From NCBI GenBank assembly GCA_034670405.1, contig JAXDDX010000058.1, positions 1,277,001 to 1,341,000 on the forward strand: a stretch of 64,000 bases of DNA, given 5' to 3'. Of the stretch, positions 53,165 through 64,000 are shown piece after piece. The stretch is from Hoplostethus atlanticus (taxonomy: Eukaryota > Chordata > Actinopteri > Trachichthyiformes > Trachichthyidae). Position 1 is the stretch's first letter; the number at the start of each line of letters is the position of its first letter. A model generated the notes under the pieces. It was not told the DNA's origin and made no database searches. It was given only the letters and a program-made list of their open reading frames with translations. The position numbers and the translations under genes were made by a program.

Positions 53165-55445
53165 TGTATGACAGAAGTGTGGAGCATCAAGGGTTTCATT
53201 TATACCAGTAAGAAGCAAAGGGCCAACATGTCTAAAGATGCTTCCTTATTTCATCAATATCCAGCTGAAGATAAGTGCCATCATTTTTCCGCCAAGACGA
53301 TGGATGTTCCATCTCAAATTCCCCCCATCAGCAGCTCTCTCGTCCCAGAGGGTTTTATGTTGCAAGTGCAGGACATATGAAGGAAGGCGCTGCTCCCACT
53401 GTTGCACTCTACTAATTTACAAGTTATGTCTCATCACGGAAACTGTTGCTGAACTCATCAATGCCTTATGCTACTCTATGTTAGGACATATGGAATGGCT
53501 TACTTTTAAATGTTACATCATCTCATGACAAGGCTCTGAGGGGACAGTTTATCGAAACAGCTCCCTGGACTACTTTAAAACCCAAAAATCAACAAGAATT
53601 CAAACTAGAATATGTTCATGTATCTGTTGGGTTAACTAGAGGCATAACTAGAGATGTACGACAACCTACTGAACTGAACAATGTATGAAACCGCTGAGGA
53701 AGACAAGCTGAACTTGGGTAAAGACCAAACCGGTCTTTAGTGTACCATTTCACCCACATTATATTCATGCTGCTTCGCTGCCAAACTGTCAAATGTAGAT
53801 AAGAATGTTTTTCCAATGCATCAGATGCCTTTGTCTTTATTTTTTGCCTCATAATTGCTGTATCATAGGCCTCTTATGCTGAACTGAGATCTTGAAGTCT
53901 TTTTGATTGTTGCTGTGTGTGTGCTAACATCCGCTGACCTAAGGACCATTTGATGTTGTTCCTTCAGATCACATCTGCTCTGTGATATTTTGGTCTGAAA
54001 ACTGTCTGTGCACAACCATCTATACTGTACCTTGTATTATACTGTGCCTCTGTCTTCTTGTAGAATGAGGGAACACCATCTCTCGTCACACCTTGTGGCC
54101 TAGATAACAGTTTGTGTCAACTCTGATTGTGAAAACATGATGCTCTTACCACTGACTATAGTAGGTACGAGGCAGCCAGTGAGAGAAGTGAAAAAACTAA
54201 GAACTATTAATCTTATTTCATATAGATGAAGTTGTTGTAGCTTAGCTTGATTTCTATTCTGTGATTTCAAAGGCTTTGTGGCATCCTCTGATTTTTCGTG
54301 CCATGCTTTGTTTTTGAGGAAGAGTCAGAGCATTTCAACATGTTCTCCTTCCTAAACAAATCTCGTCAAATTCTCTCAAATCTCGTCATGAATTATGGAT
54401 TGGGCACCTTCTGGGGATCAATTAGTTTTCTCCCATGTCTTCCATCTATTCAATACCCACTCAATGCATGGTAGCAGAGAGCAGAAGAGTTTTTATTTTT
54501 GTAAAGAGTAACATAATTCTATTGCCTGTGTAGTTAGTATTGTTTTGTACTATATTTAGTTGTCACATGACTTTTAAATGGTTTCAGCATAGAACGTTTT
54601 GAATGTCATTCGCCCTCCTACAATGTCCCTCTCCTACAATTTACCTTCTTATTTTACAAACTAGCATAACTGATGTCATCCATTGTTGGGTAGCTATTTA
54701 GGGCATGCATATGCATCTATGGTATAATAAATAGGACTGATCAAATGCCTGTTTCTGAAGTGGTATCTCACTTCAAATTTTCTTCTTGTTCTTTTCTGAT
54801 GTAGGATGTTAAGAAAGGGTTTAGCATTTAAATGTCATACACTTCTATTGGTTTCACTCTATTTTCACATCAATGAACCGAACCTGAGCTTTTAAACTTA
54901 CATTTACCACCGTTGCTGGAACAGTCCTGCATCTATTCTGATTCAGTTTTGGTATTTTACAAAGAGAACTGTCATTCCCCGTGAGAAGCTCCCTCTGTTG
55001 TAGGGTCATCAACTGTACTGAGTGCCTGTTATTGAACCAAATGATTACCAGATAACAAAGTGAAAGAATGTGAGGTATATCCTTTAATTCTTAGTTAATT
55101 GGGGCATAGGTTTATTATATCAAGTCATGTCCAATATTATCAATAAAGTTTCCAGGGATATTATTAGCATGATTTATCCAAAATCCTCTTTCAGCGGCAT
55201 ATGTTTTCTACACTATAAAAGCACAATATCTGTATTGTTAATACAATGCTAAGAACGCAAAGAGTTGGCTTGCCATTTGTCTGCATGAAGGTTTTTTTAT
55301 GTTTTTTTAATATGAAGCTTTTTTTATGTTTTGCTCAGAGTCAAATGGGAAAGATTATCTATTATTAATGGTTCCGATGTTCTTTAGATTGTGATGGTAG
55401 TTTCTGCCTTGTAAATATAAGTAAATAAATTGTTCCACCCAACAA
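53165..55445 (+). other. Probable atcay non-coding last exon (3' UTR)
   Basis: A donor (TTCAGAG|gtaaaa, 51988) lies 34 bases after the atcay stop, and a strong acceptor (CTTCTCTTTTTGCAG) ends at 53164. This suggests a spliced 3' UTR. The open frames inside (for example 53159-53528) resemble nothing I know. The exon would end near the AATAAA at 55424. Confidence 0.5.
55424..55429 (+). terminator. Candidate atcay polyadenylation signal
   Basis: AATAAA followed by TTGTTCCACC and a T/G-rich stretch (TTGTTGTTTG) about 30 bases on. An earlier AATAAA is at 55141-55146. Confidence 0.55.
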
Positions 55446-57248
55446 TCTTTCAATATTGTTGTTTGTTTTCATACTTTCATACTTTTCAAACTGTACTGTA
55501 TGTACATACTGTTACATAGAATTTTTGATTCCTCATAAAATGGCCAATAATAATAATAGTCAATAGTCAAAATAATAGACTTTATACAACAGTGTATACA
55601 CAGTGGCCCACTGTAATAAGCCTACAAACACAACACAGTAAAATCTGTACTTCTCTTCGGACTACACAAAGCCCTAGTTTTAATTAAATGATGGAGTTTC
55701 CCAACAAATGTTTTCACCTTGCCAGGGATCAAAGGAGGGCTATGAATACTCACTATAACGCCTCCATAACCATAAGACTTCCTCACGTGAATCCCCCAAT
55801 ACTCTCTTCTCCCTCACACACTAACCCTGATAGAGAACCCAGATATAACACCAGCTGTGACAGGATCCGCAAGTCACACACATACACATGCACGCTTGCA
55901 CGTGCACACAGAGAGAATCGTGGCCAGTCATGAACAACGCAAGAAAGTAAATGTCATGGAGGGTAACTTACCACAAGGCAGTTATATACACAATTATTTC
56001 ATACTTTTCACAGTTACCTTCTCTCAAAATACTCACTTAGACCCTAACCTGCCTTGGTCACATTAGCCACGCTGTACATCACTCTGGCTCACGTGTGAAC
56101 AGCTGACCCGTCCTGATTAAAGTGTGTCCCTTCAAATCTCTGCCTTAAATGAAATGTACAGCTTGCTAACCCTCACTGGAGCTCACATTGCCCTCACACC
56201 CTTGACACACTTTACCTAACACATGAAAGCTTATCTAGGATGTGAGAAGGTCCTACTGGAGTCTTGCTTTTAAGCTCTTTAATAGTTGTAGTTTAGGGAT
56301 GACTGGATTTTGACACTGTAAATGCCTCCGTTGCTGTTTTTAAAACGAATCCACTTTACTCGAAGGCAAGAAGGATAATATGATTGTACAAGTGATTTTT
56401 ACAGTTATTGTGGCCACACTGGTGGACTATAAGTTAGGTTTCTGGGTGTTTTATAGCTGTTACCTATCTTCACAGAAGGTAGCCTGTGGTTGGTTTCTAG
56501 GTTTCTCTTACTTCCAACTCTCCTATGTGTGCTTCCTACATCTAAATGAGTTTAATAGATTTGATTGGGTTTCATAAGATTTAATCAGTAGTAAAAAAAA
56601 ATCCCTGTATATGAGTAAATATTTTGAGCAATGGTACACTACACTATGTTTTACTTACTTTTCTTTATTTTCTGTTTCTAATACTTATTTTACTTGAGTA
56701 AGTCTTATTTTTAAAGATGAGAGTGGTAAGATGGAATCTGCAATTGCAGTAAAAGTAATTGTCTCCCTTAACGGTTCGTATGAAATACAATTGGCAGTTT
56801 TCCATCAAGGGTTACGCGTATTATATGGGTTTACCGGTCAATGGAATGATGGACGTGATGGACGTGAAACAGGTGCTAAACACAAATTCTAAAATATGTA
56901 AACATATGTAAATCTACAGACGATGATTGGACGGTAAAAGCCGTTCTCTGGAAACCGATTGGCCACGTTGAGAGGCACGCAACTGGGCAACGTCTGACCA
57001 CGAGGGCTTACGTATCTGTGTGACGCAAACCGCAGTTGGATAAATTACAGCGGCTCGCGCTCTCCATCAATGGAACAGTAAAAAGGCAGGAGGTCTCTCA
57101 CAAGAGTGAAGACAACTAGTCTATAAGTTAAATTTAGTATTTTCTGTGGCCTATTGTCTGGATTTTTTTAAATCTTCGCCTTCATTGAAAACAACTTTTG
57201 CTGTTTCTTCAGCCTAAGTTGAGCAGCGCTCTCAAGAAGTGCAGAAAA
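55446..57248. other. Intergenic region and nmrk2 5' flank
   Basis: No gene seen from 55.45 to about 57.0 kb. The last 250 bases (GACGCAAACCGCAGTTGG and the following CGGCTCGCGCTC) are CpG-richer and probably hold the nmrk2 promoter and 5' UTR. No clear TATA box could be fixed. Confidence 0.4.
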
Positions 57249-60200
57249 ATGAAATACATTATAGGAATTGGCGGGTAAGTTTTTAAGTTTTTCTTATAAA
57301 AAAAAAAAGAAACTCATACTGTGCTGTACTGTATTGTGACTTTTAGGTACATTTACAACTTCAGCTGTCACTGGTGACGTAGGTTACATTAGTTTGTTAG
57401 CTAAAACAACACGTGGTAACGTTGTTGTGTTAAAGTTAATGTTATTTCTTTTGGGATAAATGTGACTACAGATGATCAGTAATTTATTTTTTAGGACATG
57501 TATGTTTGATTGACTTACAGCCAGTAACCGGTTAACCGGGACTTTTTAAGTCTATGTCCGGTCTTGTTGGTTTGTTATGGTCGAGCGGGACATTTGAAAA
57601 TTCAGCGCGGAACTCATTTCAAAAGTGGAGGGAGACTTGTTTTGGGACAATTTAACATTATACATCCTTTGGTTGTGGGCTTGGTAGTTACTTTTGAACT
57701 TGGCGATTTAATCAGTCAATTTATTTCAGCTGATTTTCCCAAAATAATATGCAATTGTTTTGATTAAACATTGAATGGTCAAGTCAAGTTTATTTGTCAC
57801 ATGTAAGTTAGATATGTTCTGTACAGTGAAATGCTTACTTACAAGCCCTACCTACAGTGCAAAAGACAGTAGAATCACAATTAAGAAAGTAGAATAATAA
57901 CACACGGCAGAATAAAAATAAATATCTAAAAGGAAAAGTGTATAAGTATAGGTTGACAAATAGTGCAGTTGTGTACAACTAAAAGGGCAATAATACACAG
58001 ACATTCGAAATGTAAATATCAAAAATAGAAGTATAAAGTGTGTAAGTTATACAATGAACTTAACGTTAGCGATTTTATCTCTAACTTTATTCAAAACGTT
58101 ACAATGGTCCCAGCTTGCAGGTCAAAACCATAACCAAGAAATATAATGATAGTGTGTATTTCATCACTTTTTGTCTTTTTGTTTTCAGAGTCACTAATGG
58201 TGGTAAAACCACTTTGACAAATAAGTTGGTCAAGGCTTTGCCCAACTGTTGTGTTGTCCACCAAGATGACTTTTTCAAGGTAAGCTTTAGCGAGTTGACA
58301 ATAATGTAGTTGTCTTGTTTATTTTGCCTCCATTTCCTTGACTGGAAATGGCCATGACTCACTCATAACCACCACTCCCCTTTTCTTCCCTTACTAACAC
58401 CTCTTACCACAGTGTGTGTGTGTGTGTGTGACTTCAGTCCTGTACTTCTCAGTAACATTTCTTAACAGTAAGCATCCATTTGTCCTTACTAACTTTGTGG
58501 TATCTCAAAGCATAACATTCCTTTTCCACTTTATTTAAGTATTGTACTTTCTAACTTGCAAGCAGTTCTTTATGCATGCCCTCTCCTTGTGTACTTGTGT
58601 TTGGTTTGTCGTTCTGTGATGTGAGTGGGATCTGCACATGTTCAGATCGCTGTGAGGTGGCAGCAATGTTTAATTGGTGACTTATTTCAGAAACCTGATC
58701 AGATACAAGTCGGGGAGGACGGCTTTAGACAGTGGGATGGTAAGTCCTGGATTTCACTGTAGGAGACAATAACTCAGTTTCCTTCATATTCACTGGCACT
58801 TTAGTCTAATTCTACTCTGTCCTCAATCTCCCCTCAATCCTGTTCTACAGTGATCACAGCTCTGGATATGGATGCCATGACCAACACATTAAAAGGCTGG
58901 ATTGAGAACCCAGTAAAGTTTGCCCGTTCCCACGGCATCAATGTGTCTCCTGCCTCTGATGTGGCCGACCCCGATGAGCAGATCCACATCCTAATTGTTG
59001 AAGGCTTCCTGCTCTACAACTACTTGTAAGTTGACTTGATTTACTGGGTTCAACTTTGTTCTGCGCCAGCCTGCTCCTGACTAATTGCTTTACTGGCTGG
59101 CTTGCTAGTTGTTTGAACTGTGGTGGGAATGGCAAATTGAATTTAATGTAAAATTTCCAATAAAGACAAGGTTTCAAATATTGTCCCATCTAACAATAGC
59201 CGAGGAGTGTTGTGTTTGTGTTTATAGTAAAGAGAAGCTGGTCCCAAATAAAAGCTAGGTTACAAGAATGGGGCATAATTACCACAAAGGAGTCTAAATT
59301 CATACAATATTTATTTAGTCTAAATTCATATCATATTTATTTAGTCTAAATTCATACCATATTTATTCTAAAATGTAAATAAATGAAAGACACATTGCAT
59401 GTAGTGGAAGGCTTAAAATTCATTACCAAACATTACTACTGCTTGGATCACCATAAAGCATTGCTCCTGTTTGTTAATCATTACATGACAGAGCTTTTTT
59501 TGTATCCTACGGTATCTTACATTGGCACGGCCACTACCATTTGTACAAGCCAATACTCCTTCATGTTTGATCACAGGAGGCTGTTGAGCTGTACATTGCT
59601 GCCCTGGTTTCCCAAATATCTAAAGTGTTTACTTAGAGCTATTCCGGTAAGATAAAAAGGGATTTATAGGTCTCTAGCAGTACAAGTGTATGAAAATGAC
59701 TCAACTATCCAAAGTAGGCTGATTGGATAAGTCAACCAATTTTACTAACAATAACACATTTACTCAGTAGTTTCATAGATGTGAAATGAGACCTATTTTG
59801 TGCAAGTGAGCGTATCATTTTATGCTTTTGGAAACATTTTGTCATTTTTATTTTTGGCTCTAAAACTATTGTTTGGTCATGGGAAGGGGAGAAAGGTATC
59901 TTGTTTACGGCCAATTCTAAAGAATACGTGACGACAAACATTTGATGGGCGGTCTAAGTTAAAGTGTCACGTGTTAATGTTACATGTTCACTACTAGTGT
60001 GTGTGCGCATGGATTCACCCCAGTTTGCTCGAGCAGGCAGCGCTGGGTAAGTCCTGCAGTCAGAGATAAGAGTTTCAGCTGATAGAGGTTCTCAGAGGTG
60101 TCGTTCAACTGGGTTGTTGTGTATTCTGTACCCTATCTGCATGGCGGGGTACAATGTCACATAAGCTCTACAGAGATATAGAGACCTGTAGACTTGCACA

Positions 60201-60965
60201 GCTAACCTCTGATTGTAGTTGGTGTGGAGGAAGACTTTACTATCTTTATCTTTTGTGTCTTCCCTCTAGGCCTCTGATGGATAAATACGACAAGTGTTAC
60301 TACATCTCCATTCCTTACGAGGAATGTAAGAGGAGGAGAAGGTGAGGGTACAGAAAAGCGCATTCATATATCCTGTTGGTGTTTTTAAAACCACATTTAT
60401 CTTTTTATTTCCATTGATTTCAATAGTTTTGGTATAATGCCTTAATGTTTCCAAGAATTGATACAGCAATGAAATATGATTTAATATTGTCTCGTTCTTA
60501 CAATGAGTGATACACAAGCTCTCTAACTGAGTGTTCATCATTTTCAGTACGAGACAATACACCGTCCCAGACCCCCCTGGCCTGTTTGATGGTCATGTGT
60601 GGCCAATGTACCTGAAGCACAGGAAAGAGATGGAGGATAGCTGTTGCAATATTGGTACGTTGCAAACTTGACTTAAGTCAAGTTGGGTATTTCCATGCAT
60701 GTTTGTTGGGTCAATATCCTTTAAGGTCTGTGCTTCCACATTTTCCTAAGCAAATGTTCTTTTATTCATATTTACTCTGTTCATATGTACAATTTTGTCA
60801 CGAAACTGATTCAGATGTTTATGTTTTTATGGAAGCTTTTGCTCCAGGTTCCCTCTGATCAGTAGTTTGTGTTTTGCAGAGTATCTGGACGGTTTGAAAT
60901 CCAAAGAGGAGATCTACAACCAGGTGTATGAGGACATTCAGAACACACTGCTCAATCGTTTATAG
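57249..60965 (+). CDS. nmrk2: Nicotinamide riboside kinase 2
   Basis: Phosphorylates nicotinamide riboside with ATP to nicotinamide mononucleotide in the NAD salvage pathway; in mammals it is muscle-enriched (MIBP). Seven coding exons on the plus strand: 57249-57274, 58189-58279, 58691-58739, 58851-59025, 60270-60341, 60548-60654, 60880-60965. Phases close to 201 residues. The N-terminus [20 protein letters not shown] carries the Walker A loop with Lys15. HQDDFFK holds Asp35/Asp36; the latter is the expected catalytic base. [38 protein letters not shown] (lid region) and [14 protein letters not shown] follow the family order. The protein is shorter than human NMRK2 (230) because translation stops right after LLNRL. 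The TAG ends at a splice donor, and a non-coding last exon follows near 62.57 kb. Confidence 0.96.
57777..57975 (+). mobile_element. SINE-like dispersed repeat
   Basis: In nmrk2 intron 1. The stretch with CAAGTTTATTTGTCACATG, then TACAGTGAAATGCTTACTTACAAGCCC, is a word combination I recognise from dispersed repeats in pike/salmon-type and other fish genomes, usually followed by a few hundred bases of A-rich sequence as here. The family name and ends cannot be fixed without a repeat library. Confidence 0.6.
58413..58430. repeat. Short (GT)n microsatellite
   Basis: Nine GT units in nmrk2 intron 2. Confidence 0.9.
59291..59368. repeat. Three-copy 26-bp tandem repeat
   Basis: The unit AGTCTAAATTCATA, then two variable bases, then ATATTTATTT, is present three times end to end (59291, 59317, 59343) in nmrk2 intron 4. 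The copies differ at the two bases and at the last base. Confidence 0.92.
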
Positions 60966-61079
60966 GTGAGGCAGCAGTGCTCCTTTTCCATCTGAAGTTT
61001 TTAGGCTAGATTGAAAGTATTGACATTTGTGTAGGGTTCCTCCACAAGTCTGGAAATGTGTTGAAGGGAGACAGTCCAG

Positions 61080-62303
61080 AGGGGTGTTCCACGAAGCGAG
61101 CTTACCACTTATCCAGGCTTATTTCGCTTAGTCTGGCTCATTTTCAGGTTTATTCGGTTCCACAAAGCAAGCTCAGCATAGTTCAAGCTAAGTTGCTGTG
61201 GCAAGCTTATGCTTCCAAACTGCCCCGAGGCAGGCTAGATATCAGGCTAAACAACAGTTGAAGCTTAATCGGTACTCCCGTAACACTGATCCAACTGAAA
61301 CGCAATGATTTTCAAACAAGGTTCCGCCATCCTAATGTTCAACACTATTACCCTAGACCCTACACTATCAGACATAAAATGTAACGTTAATAGAAAATAA
61401 AAAATATAAAATGATGTAGGCTGTATCGGGGATACAGTCACGGTTCAGAGCGTTGTTAGGCAACCCCATTTAACCATGAGTGTCCAGCGAGACCTCAAGT
61501 GCCGTATTGCTTTTAGAAAACGGTTACAACTTATAGAAATAATTATTTGATGACACAATATTATTTTATTTTCTAAATTATTTTTATTTAACAAATTCAT
61601 TGAAATAATAAAGTATCTTGAATATATGTCAAGATGTTTCCACGGTTGTTAGGAGACGCATTCACTGTTTCTGTATGGGATTTACAGTCACTGTAGAACG
61701 TGCTTTCAACCGATCAGTCAGTAGAGCATGAGACTCTCAGTCTTAAGGTTGTGAGTTCGATCCCCATATAGGGTCCAGTACAGTACGATGATTGTAATGT
61801 AGTAAGCTGAAACCTTACGTACAGCCTTTACTACATCATTTATGGCGATAGATAGTACATTTACAGTCTTGAGGTTTCATATATGGCATGGTTTCATTTA
61901 TAATATTTTTAGCACAGCTTTTCAGTTCTTTAATATTGTTGGAACACATGATTTAATAAGGTCTATACAATTTGTTCGTTTTTAATTCAACAATTACTTA
62001 CGCATTCAATCTAGCAGCAATTCGTTGCCAATCTTTCTCTCCCTTTATTTATGGCAATCGTATTTCCCATGATGAATCGATCAGATCCATGTTCGACCTC
62101 TCGGGCTGCTTAAATAAACTGTGTATAAATGTGCACGCGCAATTATCTGGATTGCTTGAGCCTGGCTCGGTTTAGCCCGATCACGGTAGCTTGAATTGGG
62201 CTTCGTGGAACCGATTTAGCCCCGATTGATTTGTTAGGTTAATTCAAACCAGGCTTGCGAGGTTAATCGCCGCTTTTCTAAGCCTGCTTTGTGGAACAGC
62301 CCC
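61080..62303. mobile_element. Non-autonomous inverted-repeat DNA transposon
   Basis: The ends are GGGGTGTTCCACGAAGC (left) and, inverted, GGGGCTGTTCCACAAAGC (right), both followed by related sequence. A second GGTTCCACRAAGC word sits about 75-100 bases inside each end in mirror orientation (61156 and 62201-62212). A possible 3-bp CAG duplication flanks it (61077-61079, 62304-62306). No transposase is encoded. The superfamily is uncertain: the 3-bp duplication would suit PIF/Harbinger-like elements, but it may be chance. It lies in the intron between the nmrk2 stop codon and its non-coding last exon. Confidence 0.78.
61709..61777 (+). pseudogene. tRNA-like relic (tRNA-Lys-like)
   Basis: AGTCAGTAGAGCATGAGACT resembles the D arm and anticodon stem of vertebrate tRNA-Lys, and GAGTTCGATCC is a good B box. 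The anticodon position reads CTC rather than CTT, the T stem has a mismatch, one D-loop base is missing and the acceptor stem does not pair. It is therefore a relic or a tRNA-derived fragment inside the inverted-repeat element, not a working tRNA gene. Confidence 0.6.
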
Positions 62304-62567
62304 CAGGTCTGCAAGTTTTGGGAGTCTGGAATACGGGGAATAACTGTTGATACATATGACATATATTATGGTACTACTAGCACAAATCATATTGAACACC
62401 AATCAAAATGTTTAAATTTAGGGGTGGGTGGGGGGTGAAGGAACCCTGCTAGTACTATTTTATTTATTTATTTTTAAAATAGATTCATTAATAGGATGTT
62501 AAAGTCCACAACAGTGTCTAACAGCAGTTGTTGTTGTTGTTGTTGTTTTTTGTCTTGTCTCTTGCAG

Positions 62568-62810
62568 CAGGAAGAGTCGTCTTCATCCCTGTATAAAATT
62601 GTAAATAGTACCAAGGATTCTTTTTTATGAATTTTTTCTTTTTTTTCCAATTTTTCTTTTTTGTAAATAGATTGAAGCAATGTTAACTTATAATGTCTTG
62701 TCATCTTCAGATGACCAATGTTCTTGTTTTTCCCTTGAAGTCATTGTTGAACTGGTCATTTCCATGCCAATACCATTCTTCTACAAATAAATGGATTAGT
62801 CACCATTAAG
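62568..62810 (+). other. nmrk2 non-coding last exon (3' UTR)
   Basis: A pyrimidine-rich acceptor (TGTCTTGTCTCTTGCAG, ending 62567) matches the donor that starts right after the nmrk2 stop codon (TATAG|gtgagg, 60965). The exon runs to the AATAAA at 62786. Its first bases would read QEESSSS in the frame entered from the upstream exon. Confidence 0.65.
62786..62791 (+). terminator. nmrk2 polyadenylation signal
   Basis: AATAAA about 220 bases into the putative last exon. Confidence 0.7.
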
Positions 62811-62814
62811 GAGG

Positions 62815-64000
62815 AGACATATCAAGCACGACTCCTGTGTCTTTCTGTCGTCAAGTTAAATGAACATGAGTGCATACATGTACACAAGTACATTTAATAA
62901 GTGAATATCATCTCAGTTATGTAGAACAATGTGATCCGTCTTACTGAGCTGAAAGAGTAAAAACTGCATGTTTGCTTTATAATGTTGAATTCTGATCATG
63001 ATTCTGACTGGCTTCAAATATCTTGTATCAGACTTTCTTTGTTCCCTCTGGTGGAGATGGGTGAAATCCTGCATAGGTTCCATGGTGCACTTGGTCTAGC
63101 TACAGTCGGTGATGCTTATGTTTCATGAATGTATGCAGCTCAGCCAGATAATGATTCTATCATTGTGAACAGATTGGGAATGACTATGCAACACGTTTGT
63201 AAAAAGACAGTTTGTATCCCTAAATCAGTACATTCTTCAAATGTGTCACCGTTATGGTGTACCTTACTGCATGGGTTCTTAAACATTTTCCACTTAGCAC
63301 CCAAGGTAGAAAGCTTAACCTTCATTCAAAGACTGAAGATCAGAAACATTGTGACTCATCGTACCATGTAGAGGCCCACCAAAGCCTATTTTGGTCTTGA
63401 CCTATAGATTAAGAAATTGGGGCATTGTGTGGGGTGTTGGCGCTACAGTTGTCTGTGGGCTTAACTAATTTTCTTGATACCTGAACTGCAATATGAAAAC
63501 AGTCCTCATGAACAGTTTTCCTGGTTTGAGCCAATATTGTAGGAAGCTATTCAGGTGAGGCTCTGTGAAACACTCATCCATCCCTGGGATGTGTCAGCAC
63601 TGCTGTAGCTACAGAACGGCTCGTTCCTCTCTCGCTTCAAGAGGATGCCTGAGTGGGTCACAGACCGAAATACAATATTTAGGCTATTAGCACAGGATTT
63701 GTAGCACATGAGGCCTCAGGCACGTGCTCAGGGTCCACGTATAAATAGGCCAGAATAATTTCTCATTTCCCTTAGGGGAATATTGCATCCTGTCACAAAG
63801 GAGTCAGTGTGAACGCCAGTTAATCACCACCACTAAATAAAGAAAGGTTACGGAAGTGCAGGTTTTATTTGGCTCATGTACACAGTGGATGCAAGTTCAA
63901 TAATTGTTTCATTATACAAACAAAACTATAATTGGACCATAATTAAGCTGCTAGATAAGCTGATTTAATGAGGACAGTAAAATCAGTCGGGGGGGGGGGT
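62815..64000. other. 3' flank of nmrk2, no gene seen
   Basis: No recognisable exon on either strand. In human the next gene is DAPK3, but nothing of it is visible here. The window ends in a run of ten G. Confidence 0.5.

Noticed and set aside
53159..53528. Plus-strand frames of 73 and 96 codons after atcay
   Set aside because: They start at an acceptor-like site but match no domain, and lie in the expected 3' UTR of atcay.

Overview
The window looks like nuclear DNA of a teleost fish. Five split vertebrate genes lie among long introns full of CA/GT and GA/CT microsatellites, fish-type Tc1/mariner copies and other DNA transposons. The Tc1 families and a short retroposon-like repeat would suit a pike/salmon-type fish, but I cannot fix the species from sequence alone.

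Left to right the genes are: the first coding exon of a retinal homeobox gene (rx1/rx2, RAX2 type, minus); matk, the Csk-homologous tyrosine kinase (minus, 11 coding exons); zfr2, a zinc-finger RNA-binding protein with a DZF domain (minus, 19 coding exons, about 17.5 kb); atcay, caytaxin, a neuronal CRAL-TRIO protein (plus, 11 coding exons); and nmrk2, nicotinamide riboside kinase 2 (plus, 7 coding exons plus a non-coding last exon). From memory, human 19p13.3 has RAX2-MATK-ZFR2-ATCAY-NMRK2 in the same order and orientation. This is therefore an old conserved block, not an operon or a functional cassette; the genes have unrelated jobs in retina, signalling, RNA binding, neuron and muscle/NAD metabolism.

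Mobile DNA: one Tc1-family element at 32658-34243 (1586 bp) has an intact 339-codon transposase with all three catalytic acidic residues and sits in a zfr2 intron beside a 128-bp CA tract. Another zfr2 intron holds a non-autonomous hAT-like element (8-bp target duplication) with a second, Tc1-like inverted-repeat element nested inside it. matk introns hold a decayed Tc1 transposase and a truncated Tc1 end. The intron after the nmrk2 stop codon holds a 1.2-kb inverted-repeat element with a tRNA-like relic inside.

Points of interest: two places where the zfr2 reading frame does not close (a 10-G run in exon 2 and a GTGC duplication at the exon 11/12 junction), a coding poly-threonine microsatellite in zfr2, an nmrk2 stop codon lying exactly at a splice donor, a near-perfect 45-bp-arm hairpin upstream of rx, and loss of the usual SH3 tryptophan in matk. 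I found no CRISPR array, phage, operon or clearly undescribed gene system. Exon borders were placed by hand from splice signals, reading phase and remembered family sequences, so UTRs and first exons are the least certain parts.
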